From Brevundimonas diminuta 3F5N (GTDB taxonomy: Bacteria > Pseudomonadota > Alphaproteobacteria > Caulobacterales > Caulobacteraceae): a DNA stretch of 64,000 bases. A model generated the notes under the pieces. That model saw nothing but the letters and a program-made list of their open reading frames with translations, was not told the origin of the DNA and did not search any database. Below are positions 34,420 to 43,370 of the stretch, piece after piece; within the stretch, counting starts at the first letter, position 1; each line of letters begins with the position of its first letter. The stretch spans positions 62,001 to 126,000 of the forward strand of contig NZ_FUIE01000020.1 in the NCBI RefSeq assembly GCF_900163625.1, written 5' to 3'. Made by a program: the position numbers and the translations under genes.

Positions 34420-37416
34420 TTAGAAGCGGGCAGTCAGACCCACGAAGTAACGACGACCCAGTACATCATAGGTCGACGGGTCCGTGTTCGCCTGGATGTT
34501 CGGCGAGTACAGCGGCGGCTGCTCATCAAACAGGTTGTTGACGCCAACTCGCAGCGAAACTGCGTCATTCACGTCATAGGTTGCGCGTAGATCGAAATAC
34601 CACATCGAATCCACGCCAGTACCTGCACCACCCGTAACAGTGTTGCTATGCACCATCTCGTCAATGAAGCGAGCCGTACCCGTGACCGAGAACGGATCCA
34701 AACGCCAGCTCGTGCTAATCGTATGGCGCCATTCCGGCGTCGCCGACCCCGTGCCGGTGCCAATGGTGCCAACATAATTACGCACCGGATCCAGCGGAGT
34801 AGTCTGGGTCTCGTACTTTTCGACCCAGGTCGACAGCACGTTGAAGTCCAGCGCACCAGCGCCGCCCAGTTCGAAACCAACGCCGAAGTTGAAGTCGACG
34901 CCGCTGGTTTCCGTCATCGCTTGGTTACGCGACAGCTGAACAACATTCTGCACCGAACCATTGGCCTGGTTGCGCTCGAACAAACGACACCAATCGTTGT
35001 TCGCGTCATAGGTCGGGTTCGCGTTGTCCAGGTTGAAACAGCGCTGAACGATCGTGCCCACCCCGATCGAAGCAATAACGTCTTCGATCTTGATCGACCA
35101 ATAATCCACCGACAGATAGAGGCTATCAGCCCAACCGCCCGTGTTGAAGGGTGAACGCGCCACGAAACCAGCGGTCCAAGAGTTAGATTCCTCCGGCTTC
35201 AGGTCCGGGTTGCCGCCCGTAATGGCAGGAATCTGACCCGACCAGGTAAAGTTAGCGCCACCGGCCACAGCCGACTGCGCCTGGCACAGTTGCGTAATCT
35301 TAGCGCCGTTCGGACCATTGCGGCTGTACTCCGCAGTGGCCGGCAAGCGAACGTCACACGGATCAAGACGGTTGAAGGACGGGAAGTTATTCACCTGAGG
35401 GGCAAACAGCTCCGAAATCGTCGGCGAACGAACCGCCGTCTGATAACCACCGCGTGCGCGGAGCCAATCATTCACTTCCCACTCGAGGTTCGCCTTCCAG
35501 CTATTGGTCGTGCCCGAATGAGAATTCTCCGAAACACGATAACCCAGCGACAGCGACACATCCTTGGCGAAAGCCACATCCTTGACGACCGGAACCAGCA
35601 GTTCGGCAAAGATATCCTTCCAGTTCAGGAAGCCCGAAGTCGGCAGTTGCTGGTTAAAGCCGGCCACCAGACCAGGCTGCAACCCGCTGTCCGGACGGAA
35701 ATCAAAATCCAGTTCACGATAGCTGGCCCCGAAAGCGCCTTGAACCGGGCCGGCAGGCAACTGGAACAGATCACCGTTGACTGAGGCTTCAACCACGGAT
35801 TGCTCAACGACCGTCAGGTTCTTGGCCTCAAGGCTGACCCAAGCCGCACAGCTGGCATCAATCGGCGCGGCTCCGAACAGGTTGAGGCCATTCGGGCAAG
35901 CACCTCCAGAAAGCGCGGCTTGCTGAGCGATCGTCGGCGCCCGGAAGGCAGCGACGCGTGCATCATACGCCGCCTGGCTCTCAGTGGCGCCCTTGGCATC
36001 AATATGGCCGAGCAGTTGGCCAACACGATCACGCCGGACGTTGCCGCCTTGGATTTCGTTCAGAGACGTGCGACCATATGAAGCATAGACATCATAGGTC
36101 CAGGTGTTGGTCCGAGGCAGCGAACCCTTGGTGCCCAACAAAACCTGCCAGACGTCATGGGTGCTGAAGCCAGTACGGCCGCCCAAGTCGTTGAACCGCT
36201 TCGAGAAGGCGAATGGATCGTTCGGACGAGCGCGCGCCGCCAGGAGCGATCCCAGTTGCGATCCGATGAACGGGTTGCTGACCGCCACGTTCCAGCCCGT
36301 CGAACCGCCGGCTGGCGTCGGAGCGAGTTCCTGCTTGGCGTTATAGTTGGTGTACAGCGCCTGGACGTAAGGCTTGAAGTGGTCGTTCAGCTCATAGTTC
36401 ACGCGCGTGAACAGGTTCCAACGCTCCATCGGCAGGACCAGGATGTTGTCCGGCTCGAAGTTGTACGAGAAGATATTCGGTGCAAACGCCGTAGCGACAG
36501 CAGAGTCCGGTCCTTTGTAGCCGTACATATTGTAGACGCTGCTGGTTTCTAGACCCGTACAGAACAGGCTTCCATCCGGATTGAATCCGAATCCAGCCCA
36601 GCCGCCCGAAGCGTCGCAGTTGTTCGGACCGCCAAATAGGCCATTCACGAAACCTTGCGTCGGAGTGTTGGCACCTAGTGCAACCGAGCCGCCAGGGAAG
36701 ATAGACGTCGTTGTAGAAGCTTGCGAAGCAAAATCACGCGTGCCCTTATACATGACCTCGCGGTTGAAGTAGCTGGCGTTGAAAACCGCATTACCCTTAC
36801 CGTCGCCGAATTGGCCGCCGAAGGTAATGTCAGTGCCCCACTCCTGCCCGTCGCCTTCTTCGGTGAGACGGTATTGGGAGTCGATCTGAATGCCTTCGAA
36901 GTCATTCTTCATGATGAAGTTGACCACGCCCGACACGGCGTCCGCACCATAGGTCGAGGCCGCGCCTCCGCTGATGATCTCAACGCGATCAATCAGAGCT
37001 GCGGGAATGGTGTTGACGTCGACAGTGCCGCCGGCGGTCGAGCCCATGGGGCGACGGCCATCCATCAACACCAAGTTACGGCCCGAGCCCAGGCCACGCA
37101 GATCGATGAAGGCGCGCCCGTTCGAGCTTGGATTGTTCGACTGCGAGCTGAGACCCGCAGTCACCTGCGGGAGAGTGTTGAGATACTGTTCGACAGTGGT
37201 CGAACCGGAGTGCGTCATGTCTTCCTGTTGGACAGTCAGGATCGGGCTCTCCGAGACGGCGTCGCGTCGAGCAATACGCGAGCCCGTCACCACGACCTCA
37301 TCGACACGTGAAACCTCATCCTGCGACGCGCTCTGCGCGAACGCGGGCGCGGCGAAGCCGATAGCGGCCACCCCAGCGATCATCGTGGTCGCCAGCAATC
37401 GCTTGCGATGTTCCAT
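34420..37416 (-). CDS. TonB-dependent outer membrane receptor (first of the duplicated module)
   Basis: A 998-residue receptor. Signal peptide (MEHRKRLLATTMIAGVAAIG, cut after APAFAQ), a TonB-box-like DEVVVTGSRIARRD, the plug domain (VEQYLNTLPQVTAG, FIDLRGLGSGRNLVLMDGRR, IISGGAASTYGADAVSGVVN) and a large barrel ending in YFVGLTARF with terminal Phe. GGAGGAA 13 to 19 bases before this ATG supports the start over one seven codons upstream. The substrate is not evident; such receptors import siderophores, B12, glycans or peptides. A small secreted protein gene is divergent from it. Base composition is lower in GC than in the flanking genes. Confidence 0.93.
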   Translation of the reverse strand: MEHRKRLLATTMIAGVAAIGFAAPAFAQSASQDEVSRVDEVVVTGSRIARRDAVSESPILTVQQEDMTHSGSTTVEQYLNTLPQVTAGLSSQSNNPSSNGRAFIDLRGLGSGRNLVLMDGRRPMGSTAGGTVDVNTIPAALIDRVEIISGGAASTYGADAVSGVVNFIMKNDFEGIQIDSQYRLTEEGDGQEWGTDITFGGQFGDGKGNAVFNASYFNREVMYKGTRDFASQASTTTSIFPGGSVALGANTPTQGFVNGLFGGPNNCDASGGWAGFGFNPDGSLFCTGLETSSVYNMYGYKGPDSAVATAFAPNIFSYNFEPDNILVLPMERWNLFTRVNYELNDHFKPYVQALYTNYNAKQELAPTPAGGSTGWNVAVSNPFIGSQLGSLLAARARPNDPFAFSKRFNDLGGRTGFSTHDVWQVLLGTKGSLPRTNTWTYDVYASYGRTSLNEIQGGNVRRDRVGQLLGHIDAKGATESQAAYDARVAAFRAPTIAQQAALSGGACPNGLNLFGAAPIDASCAAWVSLEAKNLTVVEQSVVEASVNGDLFQLPAGPVQGAFGASYRELDFDFRPDSGLQPGLVAGFNQQLPTSGFLNWKDIFAELLVPVVKDVAFAKDVSLSLGYRVSENSHSGTTNSWKANLEWEVNDWLRARGGYQTAVRSPTISELFAPQVNNFPSFNRLDPCDVRLPATAEYSRNGPNGAKITQLCQAQSAVAGGANFTWSGQIPAITGGNPDLKPEESNSWTAGFVARSPFNTGGWADSLYLSVDYWSIKIEDVIASIGVGTIVQRCFNLDNANPTYDANNDWCRLFERNQANGSVQNVVQLSRNQAMTETSGVDFNFGVGFELGGAGALDFNVLSTWVEKYETQTTPLDPVRNYVGTIGTGTGSATPEWRHTISTSWRLDPFSVTGTARFIDEMVHSNTVTGGAGTGVDSMWYFDLRATYDVNDAVSLRVGVNNLFDEQPPLYSPNIQANTDPSTYDVLGRRYFVGLTARF

Positions 37417-37510
37417 GGAAATCAATTCTTCCTCCATTAAAATGAAGGAGCGCAGCGGAAAGCGGATATTCCCAAAAACGCCGACACCCCCAACCCAACC
37501 TCAATTTCTA

Positions 37511-37525
37511 ACGATTCGAAATCGT
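37511..37525. promoter_or_regulatory. Palindrome ACGATT-CGA-AATCGT in the 275-base gap between receptor and secreted protein
   Basis: A perfect six-base inverted repeat with three-base centre, about 95 bases before the receptor start. The whole gap (37417-37691) is AT-rich and holds the divergent promoters. A TTGACA-like hexamer is seen near 37645, but no matching -10 box is convincing. The palindrome is a candidate operator for both genes. Confidence 0.4.
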
Positions 37526-37691
37526 GGCTGACCTTGCATTTATCTCCATATTTGAACTCATTCATTCGTCTTTACGATATCAACGCGAGTTAGCCCTCAG
37601 CCTGTCTCAAAATCGCCACATATATAGCCAAATAGCCCAGAAATTGACACTTACAAATCAACCCTCAACTTGAAACAAGATTTCAAAAAAC

Positions 37692-38219
37692 ATGAAAATA
37701 TTGACAATTCCACCCCTTTTTCGTCCCTATTCGGCCTTTATCCTTCTCGCCCTGCTCGCGGCCGGAAGCGCCAAAGCCCAAAACACCCCCTCCGCCTTCG
37801 AAAAGTTGTCCGAATGCCAGGACCTCATCGCAAACGAACAACGACTAGCCTGTTACGACGAGCGCATGACCGAGCTCCGCGCCGCAGCAAACAACGGCGA
37901 AGTCGTAATCGTGGAGCGCGCGCAGGTTGATGCCGCCAAAAGAGCTGTATTCGGTTTCTCAACACCCAACCTTCCGGCCGTGTTCGGAGGAGAAACTATA
38001 GAAAGCTTGGAATCTACGCTCGAGCGTGCTGCCGCTGCTTCGGATGGCGCCTGGATTTTCTACCTGGCAGACGGCTCGACATGGCGGCAGATCGACAATA
38101 CGCGCGTCACTAACCCTAGGGCTCGCCAAGGGGAAGAAGTTCGCGTTCGCAAGGCCGCGCTAGGCAGCTACTTTCTCAACCTCGGCTCGAGTCGGGCCGT
38201 CCGCGTGCGACGCGAGTAA
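37692..38219 (+). CDS. Small secreted protein of unknown function, paralogue A, divergent from a TonB-dependent receptor
   Basis: A 175-residue protein with a signal peptide (cut after GSAKAQ). After it comes a Cys pair motif, LSECQDLIANEQRLACYDER, then VVIVERAQVDAAKRAVFGFS with TPNLPAVFGG, and a C-terminal beta-rich domain GAWIFYLADGSTWRQID then EVRVRKAALGSYFLN and SRAVRVRRE. The paralogue at 41804 matches in all these blocks. No enzyme motif is seen. The C-terminal domain resembles a small beta-barrel, and the protein should be periplasmic. The ribosome site is poor (ACAAGATTTC), with an AT-rich leader. Confidence 0.8.
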   Translation: MKILTIPPLFRPYSAFILLALLAAGSAKAQNTPSAFEKLSECQDLIANEQRLACYDERMTELRAAANNGEVVIVERAQVDAAKRAVFGFSTPNLPAVFGGETIESLESTLERAAAASDGAWIFYLADGSTWRQIDNTRVTNPRARQGEEVRVRKAALGSYFLNLGSSRAVRVRRE

Positions 38220-38246
38220 CTCACCAAAAGCGCCTTGAGGCGCACA

Positions 38247-38289
38247 AGAAAAAGGGGGCGATGGATAGTAAATCCTTCGCCCCCTTTCC
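38247..38289. terminator. Bidirectional terminator between paralogue A and the second receptor
   Basis: AAAGGGGGCGA (38251-38261) pairs with TCGCCCCCTTT (38277-38287), and an inner GGAT/ATCC extends the stem. A-rich bases on the left and T-rich bases on the right serve both converging transcripts. Confidence 0.88.
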
Positions 38290-38304
38290 TTATGTTATAA
38301 AGAT

Positions 38305-41300
38305 TTAGAAGTTTGCTGTAACGCCGAAGAAGAAGTAACGACCCATGGCGTTATAAAGCTGCGGGTAGGTATTATTGTTACCCGTCGTCCCCACGCTATA
38401 GGATAGAGGGGGATCGGAGTCGAAGACGTTGTTCACGCCAGCGCGCACCGAAATATTATCCCTCATCTGCCAAGTTCCGGCCAGATCGAAATAGTTCTGG
38501 GAGTCCAGAACGCGATCGATACGGTCGCTCGGCGAGTTGTTCAGGCTGCCATCCGAACCCAGCACCGCGATTTCGGCTTCACCATAGTAGCGCCAGGTGC
38601 CGTTCAGGTTCAGACCATCAATCGGGGTGTTCCAGTCAACACGGAAGCGGTGACGCCACTCGGGGTTCGGCACGCCGCACTGGTTGGCGTAGAAGCCGGC
38701 GCAGTCATACGTCGAACGGGCCAGCCCCAGACCGGTGTCGGTCTCAAGCTTGTCCAGCCAGGTGCCAACAAGGGCGAAGCCCAAGCTGCCGACACCGTTC
38801 CAGCCAAAGTCCGCCAAGTCGACGTTGTAGTTAGCTGCAACGTCGACGCCCGAAGTCTTCAGGCCGCCGATGTTGGTGTTCAGGTCCACCACGTTGCCGG
38901 TGCCGACCCAAAGCTGACCGTTAGCGTTCCGCTGGATGTTGTTACAGGCCGTCATGAAGCCGCCCTCGTAACAGGCGTCCAATGCGTTCTGCGGGCCGAC
39001 CGATGAGATCAGGTTGTCAATCTGGATGTCGAAGTAGTCGAGCGTCAGGTTGAAGCCCGGCAGGAACTCAGGCGTGAAAACCACGCCGAAAGTCAGAGTG
39101 TCCGAGCTTTCCGGCGTCAGGGTCGTCTCCCCGCCCTGCAGCACATTGTACTGACCGGCGGGGCTGCTCAGGTTGCCGCCGTCAGCTTGGCCTTGCGACA
39201 CCTGCCAGGGATTGGTGCCCACGCAGGCAGCTTGCGAGGCGGTTCCGTCCTCGTTCGGGTCGGTGAAGTCGCAGGGATCATCATCCATATCGAACAGGTT
39301 GAAACCCTGCGCGGTGAACAGTTCGATGACGTTCGGCGCACGCACAGCGCGCTGAGCGCTAGCCCGGAAACGAACCGAGGGAACAGGCGCCCAGTCGCCG
39401 CCGATCTTCCACGAATCCGTACCGCCGCCGAGGTCGTACTCCGAGTGACGATAGGCTAGGTCGAGCGACAACTGGTCAGCGAAAGCCATGCCTTCTGCGA
39501 TCGGAATCTGAGCCTCGACGAAGACGTCGTAAACTTGGTTCGCGCCATTCAAGCCCAGGGTCGGACCGCCCTGACCGGCGCCGTCGCCGCTCGAGAACGA
39601 CACGTCAGGCGTCAGATCCAGAGCGTCACGGCGATATTCGCCGCCGAAGGCCGCCTGCACGCTACGCGTCGCCCAGGGCGACTTCACGCCATAGGCGCCC
39701 AGATCGACCGTCAGCGAACCCGAAGCCACCTGCTGGGTCGTCCAGCCAGTCGCAACCAGCGGCACCTGCAAATAGTTCAGAGCCTCCTGCGACACGCCGC
39801 CCGGTTTGAAGATGTCGTAAGGGACGCAGTCGGCGTCGATGCCGGCCAGCACGGACCGGCAAACCGGCGTGTTGGTGCTGGGATCCAGCACGACGTCCAG
39901 GGCACGCGCCAAGCGGGTGTTCGAAAACTCATTGCGGTAGATGTTGGTGAACTGCGCACGCGAGTACTGGATCGACAGATCGTAGCTCCAGGCGTCATTC
40001 AGATCGCCGCGAGCGCCGATCACGCCGCGATACGACTGGAAGCGGATGTCGGACTGACGTCCGCCGCCTTCAACGTTACGCCGCCCGATGTACAACGGCA
40101 CCAGGTTGGGATCCTCCAACAAGCGGAAAGCCTCGTTGCCGCCTGGCGTGGTGGAGCCGGGAGCCGAAAGCGAGAAAGTCTTGTCGTCGTTCTCGATCAC
40201 CCAGGTATTGTAGGCGGCGGTAGCTTGCGCACCACAGCCAAGCGCTGCCGCCTGCTGTGCGTTCAGCAGCGGACTGTCGCAGTTAATGAACGACGAGCCG
40301 TCGGTGGTGCGGAAGCCGTTCTTGAACTCACCGAAGAAGTTACCCGACGGTGCGATCTGAGCGATCGTCGAGTAATCGCTATACATGAGCTGGGTGTACA
40401 CTTCGATCTTGTCGGTCACGTCGTAATGACCAAAGACCCCCAGCGTGTACCGCTCATCAGGGCGCTGGAAATAGTTGGACGGACCAAAATTATAGGCATC
40501 CGTCGCGCCAACATAGTTACGGAATCCAGCGTTATTCACCGTATAGGCGAAGCTCGGCAGCGGATTGACGTCAATGTCATCCGTAGTGGGGTCGCCGTCG
40601 GTATCGATCAGGAATTCATTGCCGCCGAAATCCGTAAACTGCCCAGGGAATGACGTACCTGAACCGCCGCAGTTGAATTCACCGGGGGGCGTGCTGGCCG
40701 CCGGCGCCGAGAGCGAACAGGCCGAGTAATCGTAGTCGCGTCCCAGAACCTTATTATTCTTCCGATAGCCGGCATACAGCGTGATGTTGCCGCGATCATC
40801 GGGGGCGTTGACGCCCATCAGCAAGTTCACTTCACGGCTGAACCCCGTGTAAACATTATCGTCGGGCAGCTGGTACTGTGATGGGTTGGAGGCGGAACGA
40901 CGCGCGATAACGTCACGCAGATTGCCTACGCCGTCATAGTCGTTGTTGTGCTGGTTGAAACCGTACTGGGCGTCGATCTCGATGCCCTCGAAGTTACGGC
41001 GCATGATGAAGTTCACAACGCCGGCGATAGCGTCCGAACCGTAGACGGCCGAAGCGCCGCCAGTCAGCACTTCAACGCGCTCGACCATCTGGCCGGGAAT
41101 CTGGTTCAGGTCAGCCGCGTCGTCCTGCGGCGAGCCGTAACCCATCCGCTTGCCGTCAATCAGCACCAGAGTGCGCGACGAGCCCAGGTTTCGCAGCGAC
41201 ACCGTCGCCGTGCCGGAAGCGCCGTTGGCGACCGTCGAGTTCTGCGCGGCGAAAGCTTGAGGCAGTTGGGTGACCAGGTCTTCAACGCGGGTTACGCCCT

Positions 41301-41526
41301 GAACGTCGATGTCTTCGCCCGTAACCTGGGTCACAGGGCTGGTGGTGGTCAGATTCGGCTGACGCAGACGCGAGCCGGTGACGACGATGTCGCTGACCTG
41401 GCTCGGCTGATCCGCCTCCGGATTCGGCGTGGTCTGAGCCGCAGCGGGGGCGGCGAAGCCCACCAGCGCAAGGCCCGCGATCATCGTCGACGCCAACAGA
41501 CGCTCACGTTTGATCTGAAAATTCAA
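38305..41526 (-). CDS. TonB-dependent outer membrane receptor (second of the duplicated module)
   Basis: A 1073-residue receptor with signal peptide ending APAAAQ, TonB-box-like SDIVVTGSRLRQPN, plug (VEDLVTQLPQAFAAQ, VSLRNLGSSRTLVLIDGKRM, VEVLTGGASAVYGSDAIAGVVN) and a barrel ending MGRYFFFGVTANF. The start is a TTG with AGGAGG seven bases upstream; no ATG lies at the right place, and the signal peptide begins directly after. Plug and signal peptide resemble the first receptor, but the barrel is about 75 residues longer and carries many Asp/Asn-rich loops. Substrate unknown. Confidence 0.92.
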   Translation of the reverse strand: MNFQIKRERLLASTMIAGLALVGFAAPAAAQTTPNPEADQPSQVSDIVVTGSRLRQPNLTTTSPVTQVTGEDIDVQGVTRVEDLVTQLPQAFAAQNSTVANGASGTATVSLRNLGSSRTLVLIDGKRMGYGSPQDDAADLNQIPGQMVERVEVLTGGASAVYGSDAIAGVVNFIMRRNFEGIEIDAQYGFNQHNNDYDGVGNLRDVIARRSASNPSQYQLPDDNVYTGFSREVNLLMGVNAPDDRGNITLYAGYRKNNKVLGRDYDYSACSLSAPAASTPPGEFNCGGSGTSFPGQFTDFGGNEFLIDTDGDPTTDDIDVNPLPSFAYTVNNAGFRNYVGATDAYNFGPSNYFQRPDERYTLGVFGHYDVTDKIEVYTQLMYSDYSTIAQIAPSGNFFGEFKNGFRTTDGSSFINCDSPLLNAQQAAALGCGAQATAAYNTWVIENDDKTFSLSAPGSTTPGGNEAFRLLEDPNLVPLYIGRRNVEGGGRQSDIRFQSYRGVIGARGDLNDAWSYDLSIQYSRAQFTNIYRNEFSNTRLARALDVVLDPSTNTPVCRSVLAGIDADCVPYDIFKPGGVSQEALNYLQVPLVATGWTTQQVASGSLTVDLGAYGVKSPWATRSVQAAFGGEYRRDALDLTPDVSFSSGDGAGQGGPTLGLNGANQVYDVFVEAQIPIAEGMAFADQLSLDLAYRHSEYDLGGGTDSWKIGGDWAPVPSVRFRASAQRAVRAPNVIELFTAQGFNLFDMDDDPCDFTDPNEDGTASQAACVGTNPWQVSQGQADGGNLSSPAGQYNVLQGGETTLTPESSDTLTFGVVFTPEFLPGFNLTLDYFDIQIDNLISSVGPQNALDACYEGGFMTACNNIQRNANGQLWVGTGNVVDLNTNIGGLKTSGVDVAANYNVDLADFGWNGVGSLGFALVGTWLDKLETDTGLGLARSTYDCAGFYANQCGVPNPEWRHRFRVDWNTPIDGLNLNGTWRYYGEAEIAVLGSDGSLNNSPSDRIDRVLDSQNYFDLAGTWQMRDNISVRAGVNNVFDSDPPLSYSVGTTGNNNTYPQLYNAMGRYFFFGVTANF

Positions 41527-41544
41527 AGCTCGTCCTCCTGAGTT

Positions 41545-41618
41545 GTGGTCGACTCCGGCGAAGTCCACCCCCACCCGTCGACCACGGATACAGCTAAGTT
41601 CCGTATCAATCGGAACTT
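41545..41618. promoter_or_regulatory. Two inverted repeats upstream of the second receptor
   Basis: GTGGTCGAC (41545-41553) is repeated in reverse at 41577-41585 with 23 bases between, directly before the receptor ribosome site. AAGTTCCG (41596-41603) and CGGAACTT (41611-41618) form a second perfect 8-base repeat with a 7-base centre. A third, imperfect repeat (AAATTGC 41688-41694 / GCAATTT 41709-41715) lies nearer the secreted-protein gene. These lie in the 277-base divergent gap 41527-41803. They may be operators or leader hairpins. Confidence 0.45.
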
Positions 41619-41803
41619 CATTCGGCATCCGATCAGAAGGTTAGGCATGGAGCACGACTACAGACCACGCAAATTACATGGGCGATAAAATTGCGCCGCA
41701 GCTATGTCGCAATTTCGCCACGCAAGGACTCCTAGTGACACGCAATCATCTCGCATGCGATGGTACTCACTCTTCAAACTCACAATTTCGGAATGTGCCA
41801 AAA

Positions 41804-42346
41804 ATGCGAACGATGTTGACCTTCTGCGTTGCAATGATCGGCACATTCGGCCTCACCTGCGACACATTGGCGCAAGTTCAATCCTCCGAGCGTTCGGCGC
41901 TCCTGAGCGCGCTCTCGGGATGTCGCGCCATGCCGGACGCCGCCGCTCGCCTGAACTGTTTCGACAGAACGGCGGATGCTTTGGATACGGCGGAACGCCA
42001 GGGCGACCTTGTGATTATGGAGCGCCAACAGATTCGCGAAGCGCGGCGCCAGCTCTTCGGCTTCAGCGCCCCGGCCCTCCCCACGCTCTTCGGCCGTGGC
42101 GGCGGGGGGGCCGATACTGAGCCAGAGGTCGATTCCGTTGAAACGACCTTGGTGAGCGCCGGTCAGGATCATGAGGGTAAGTGGACTTTCCGCCTGGCCG
42201 ATGGCGGTGAGTGGCGACAGATCGATTCAGCGCCTGTCCGCTTCCAGAATCGAAACGGCACGGAAGTCAGGGTGCGCCGCGCAGCCCTGGGCAGCTATCT
42301 GTTGACCGCCGGCAAGAGCCGCGCCGTTCGTGTCAAACGACAGTAA
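41804..42346 (+). CDS. Small secreted protein of unknown function, paralogue B, divergent from a TonB-dependent receptor
   Basis: A 180-residue protein with signal peptide (MRTMLTFCVAMIGTFGLTCD, cut after TLAQ). The Cys motif LSGCRAMPDAAARLNCFDR, LVIMERQQIREARRQLFGFS with APALPTLFGRG, and the C-terminal WTFRLADGGEWRQID, EVRVRRAALGSYLL and SRAVRVKRQ parallel paralogue A. A Gly-rich hinge (RGGGGA) is specific to this copy. The start is the ATG that begins a normal signal peptide; the frame is open 42 codons further but reads as the intergenic region. Confidence 0.8.
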   Translation: MRTMLTFCVAMIGTFGLTCDTLAQVQSSERSALLSALSGCRAMPDAAARLNCFDRTADALDTAERQGDLVIMERQQIREARRQLFGFSAPALPTLFGRGGGGADTEPEVDSVETTLVSAGQDHEGKWTFRLADGGEWRQIDSAPVRFQNRNGTEVRVRRAALGSYLLTAGKSRAVRVKRQ

Positions 42347-42452
42347 TCGGAAGCGAACGGCATACGCTCTCTCGTGAGTCCGGCTATGATCCGAATTGCT
42401 CTCCTTTGAGGAGAAGCGGTTGCAGGATTCGCTCACGCAAGGGAGGCTGGCC

Positions 42453-43370
42453 ATGATCCCCTATCTCCGTCAGTTCGACTTCGCCTATGGGCGGCGCGAT
42501 CAGGTCTCCCCGTTGATTCAGCGCGTGATCGCCGACAATCCGGGGCCATTCACCTTCACTGGCACAGGAACCTATATCGTCGGGCGCAACTTGCCGGGCG
42601 CCGAGGTTGCAGTGATTGATCCTGGACCAGATGACGAGGCTCACCTTTCAGCCCTGCTTCGCGCGATCGAAGGTCGAACCGTCAGTCATATCCTGGTGAC
42701 GCACACCCATCGGGACCATGCACCTCTCGCCCGCCCGCTGGCCGAGGCCGTCGGCGGCGCGCCGATCCTGGCGGCTCAACCACCCGTGCGGACCCTGCAC
42801 GCCTCAGGAGCGCTAGACGAGGACGATGACGCCGACTTTCATCCCGACGAGGTTCTGACGGGGGGCGAGCGGATCGAAGGCGACGGATGGACGCTGGAAG
42901 CCATGCCCACGCCAGGGCATGCCTCAAACCATATGGCCTTCGTGCTGAGACAGGAGAACGCCCTGTTCAGCGGCGACCATGTGATGGGCTGGTCGACCAC
43001 TGTGGTGGCTCCGCCGGACGGCGACATGGTCGACTATATGAACAGCCTGGACGCCGTGCTGGCGCGTGGCTTCTCGACGATATGGCCGACGCACGGCCCG
43101 GCGATCACCCAGGTCGCGCCCTTCTTGAAGGCTTATCGCGACCACCGGCTGGAGCGTGAGGCCCAGATCATGGCTCGACTGGCCTCAGGAGATCAGAGGA
43201 TAGCGGACATGATCCCCGCCCTATACGCCGCCGTCGATCAGCGCCTGTGGCCGGCCGCCAGCCTTTCGGTGCTCGCGCACCTGATCAAGCTGGAAAAAGA
43301 GGGGCGTGTTCAGGCATCCCCTCAGCCGGAAATGGCCGCGACCTGGCGACTAAACGATCCCGCCCTTTAG
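42453..43370 (+). CDS. Metallo-beta-lactamase-fold hydrolase (LACTB2-like)
   Basis: A 305-residue MBL protein. The zinc ligands are visible in VTHTHRDHAPL (HxHxDH), PTPGHASNHMAF and FSGDHVMGWSTT, with the last His in WPTHGP. A C-terminal winged-helix part (ALYAAVDQRLWPAASLSVLAHL) matches LACTB2 and related endoribonuclease or hydrolase proteins. Start is the ATG after GGGAGG; an upstream ATG at 42396 is less supported. Substrate unknown. Its stop overlaps that of the convergent DUF1499 gene. Confidence 0.9.
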   Translation: MIPYLRQFDFAYGRRDQVSPLIQRVIADNPGPFTFTGTGTYIVGRNLPGAEVAVIDPGPDDEAHLSALLRAIEGRTVSHILVTHTHRDHAPLARPLAEAVGGAPILAAQPPVRTLHASGALDEDDDADFHPDEVLTGGERIEGDGWTLEAMPTPGHASNHMAFVLRQENALFSGDHVMGWSTTVVAPPDGDMVDYMNSLDAVLARGFSTIWPTHGPAITQVAPFLKAYRDHRLEREAQIMARLASGDQRIADMIPALYAAVDQRLWPAASLSVLAHLIKLEKEGRVQASPQPEMAATWRLNDPAL

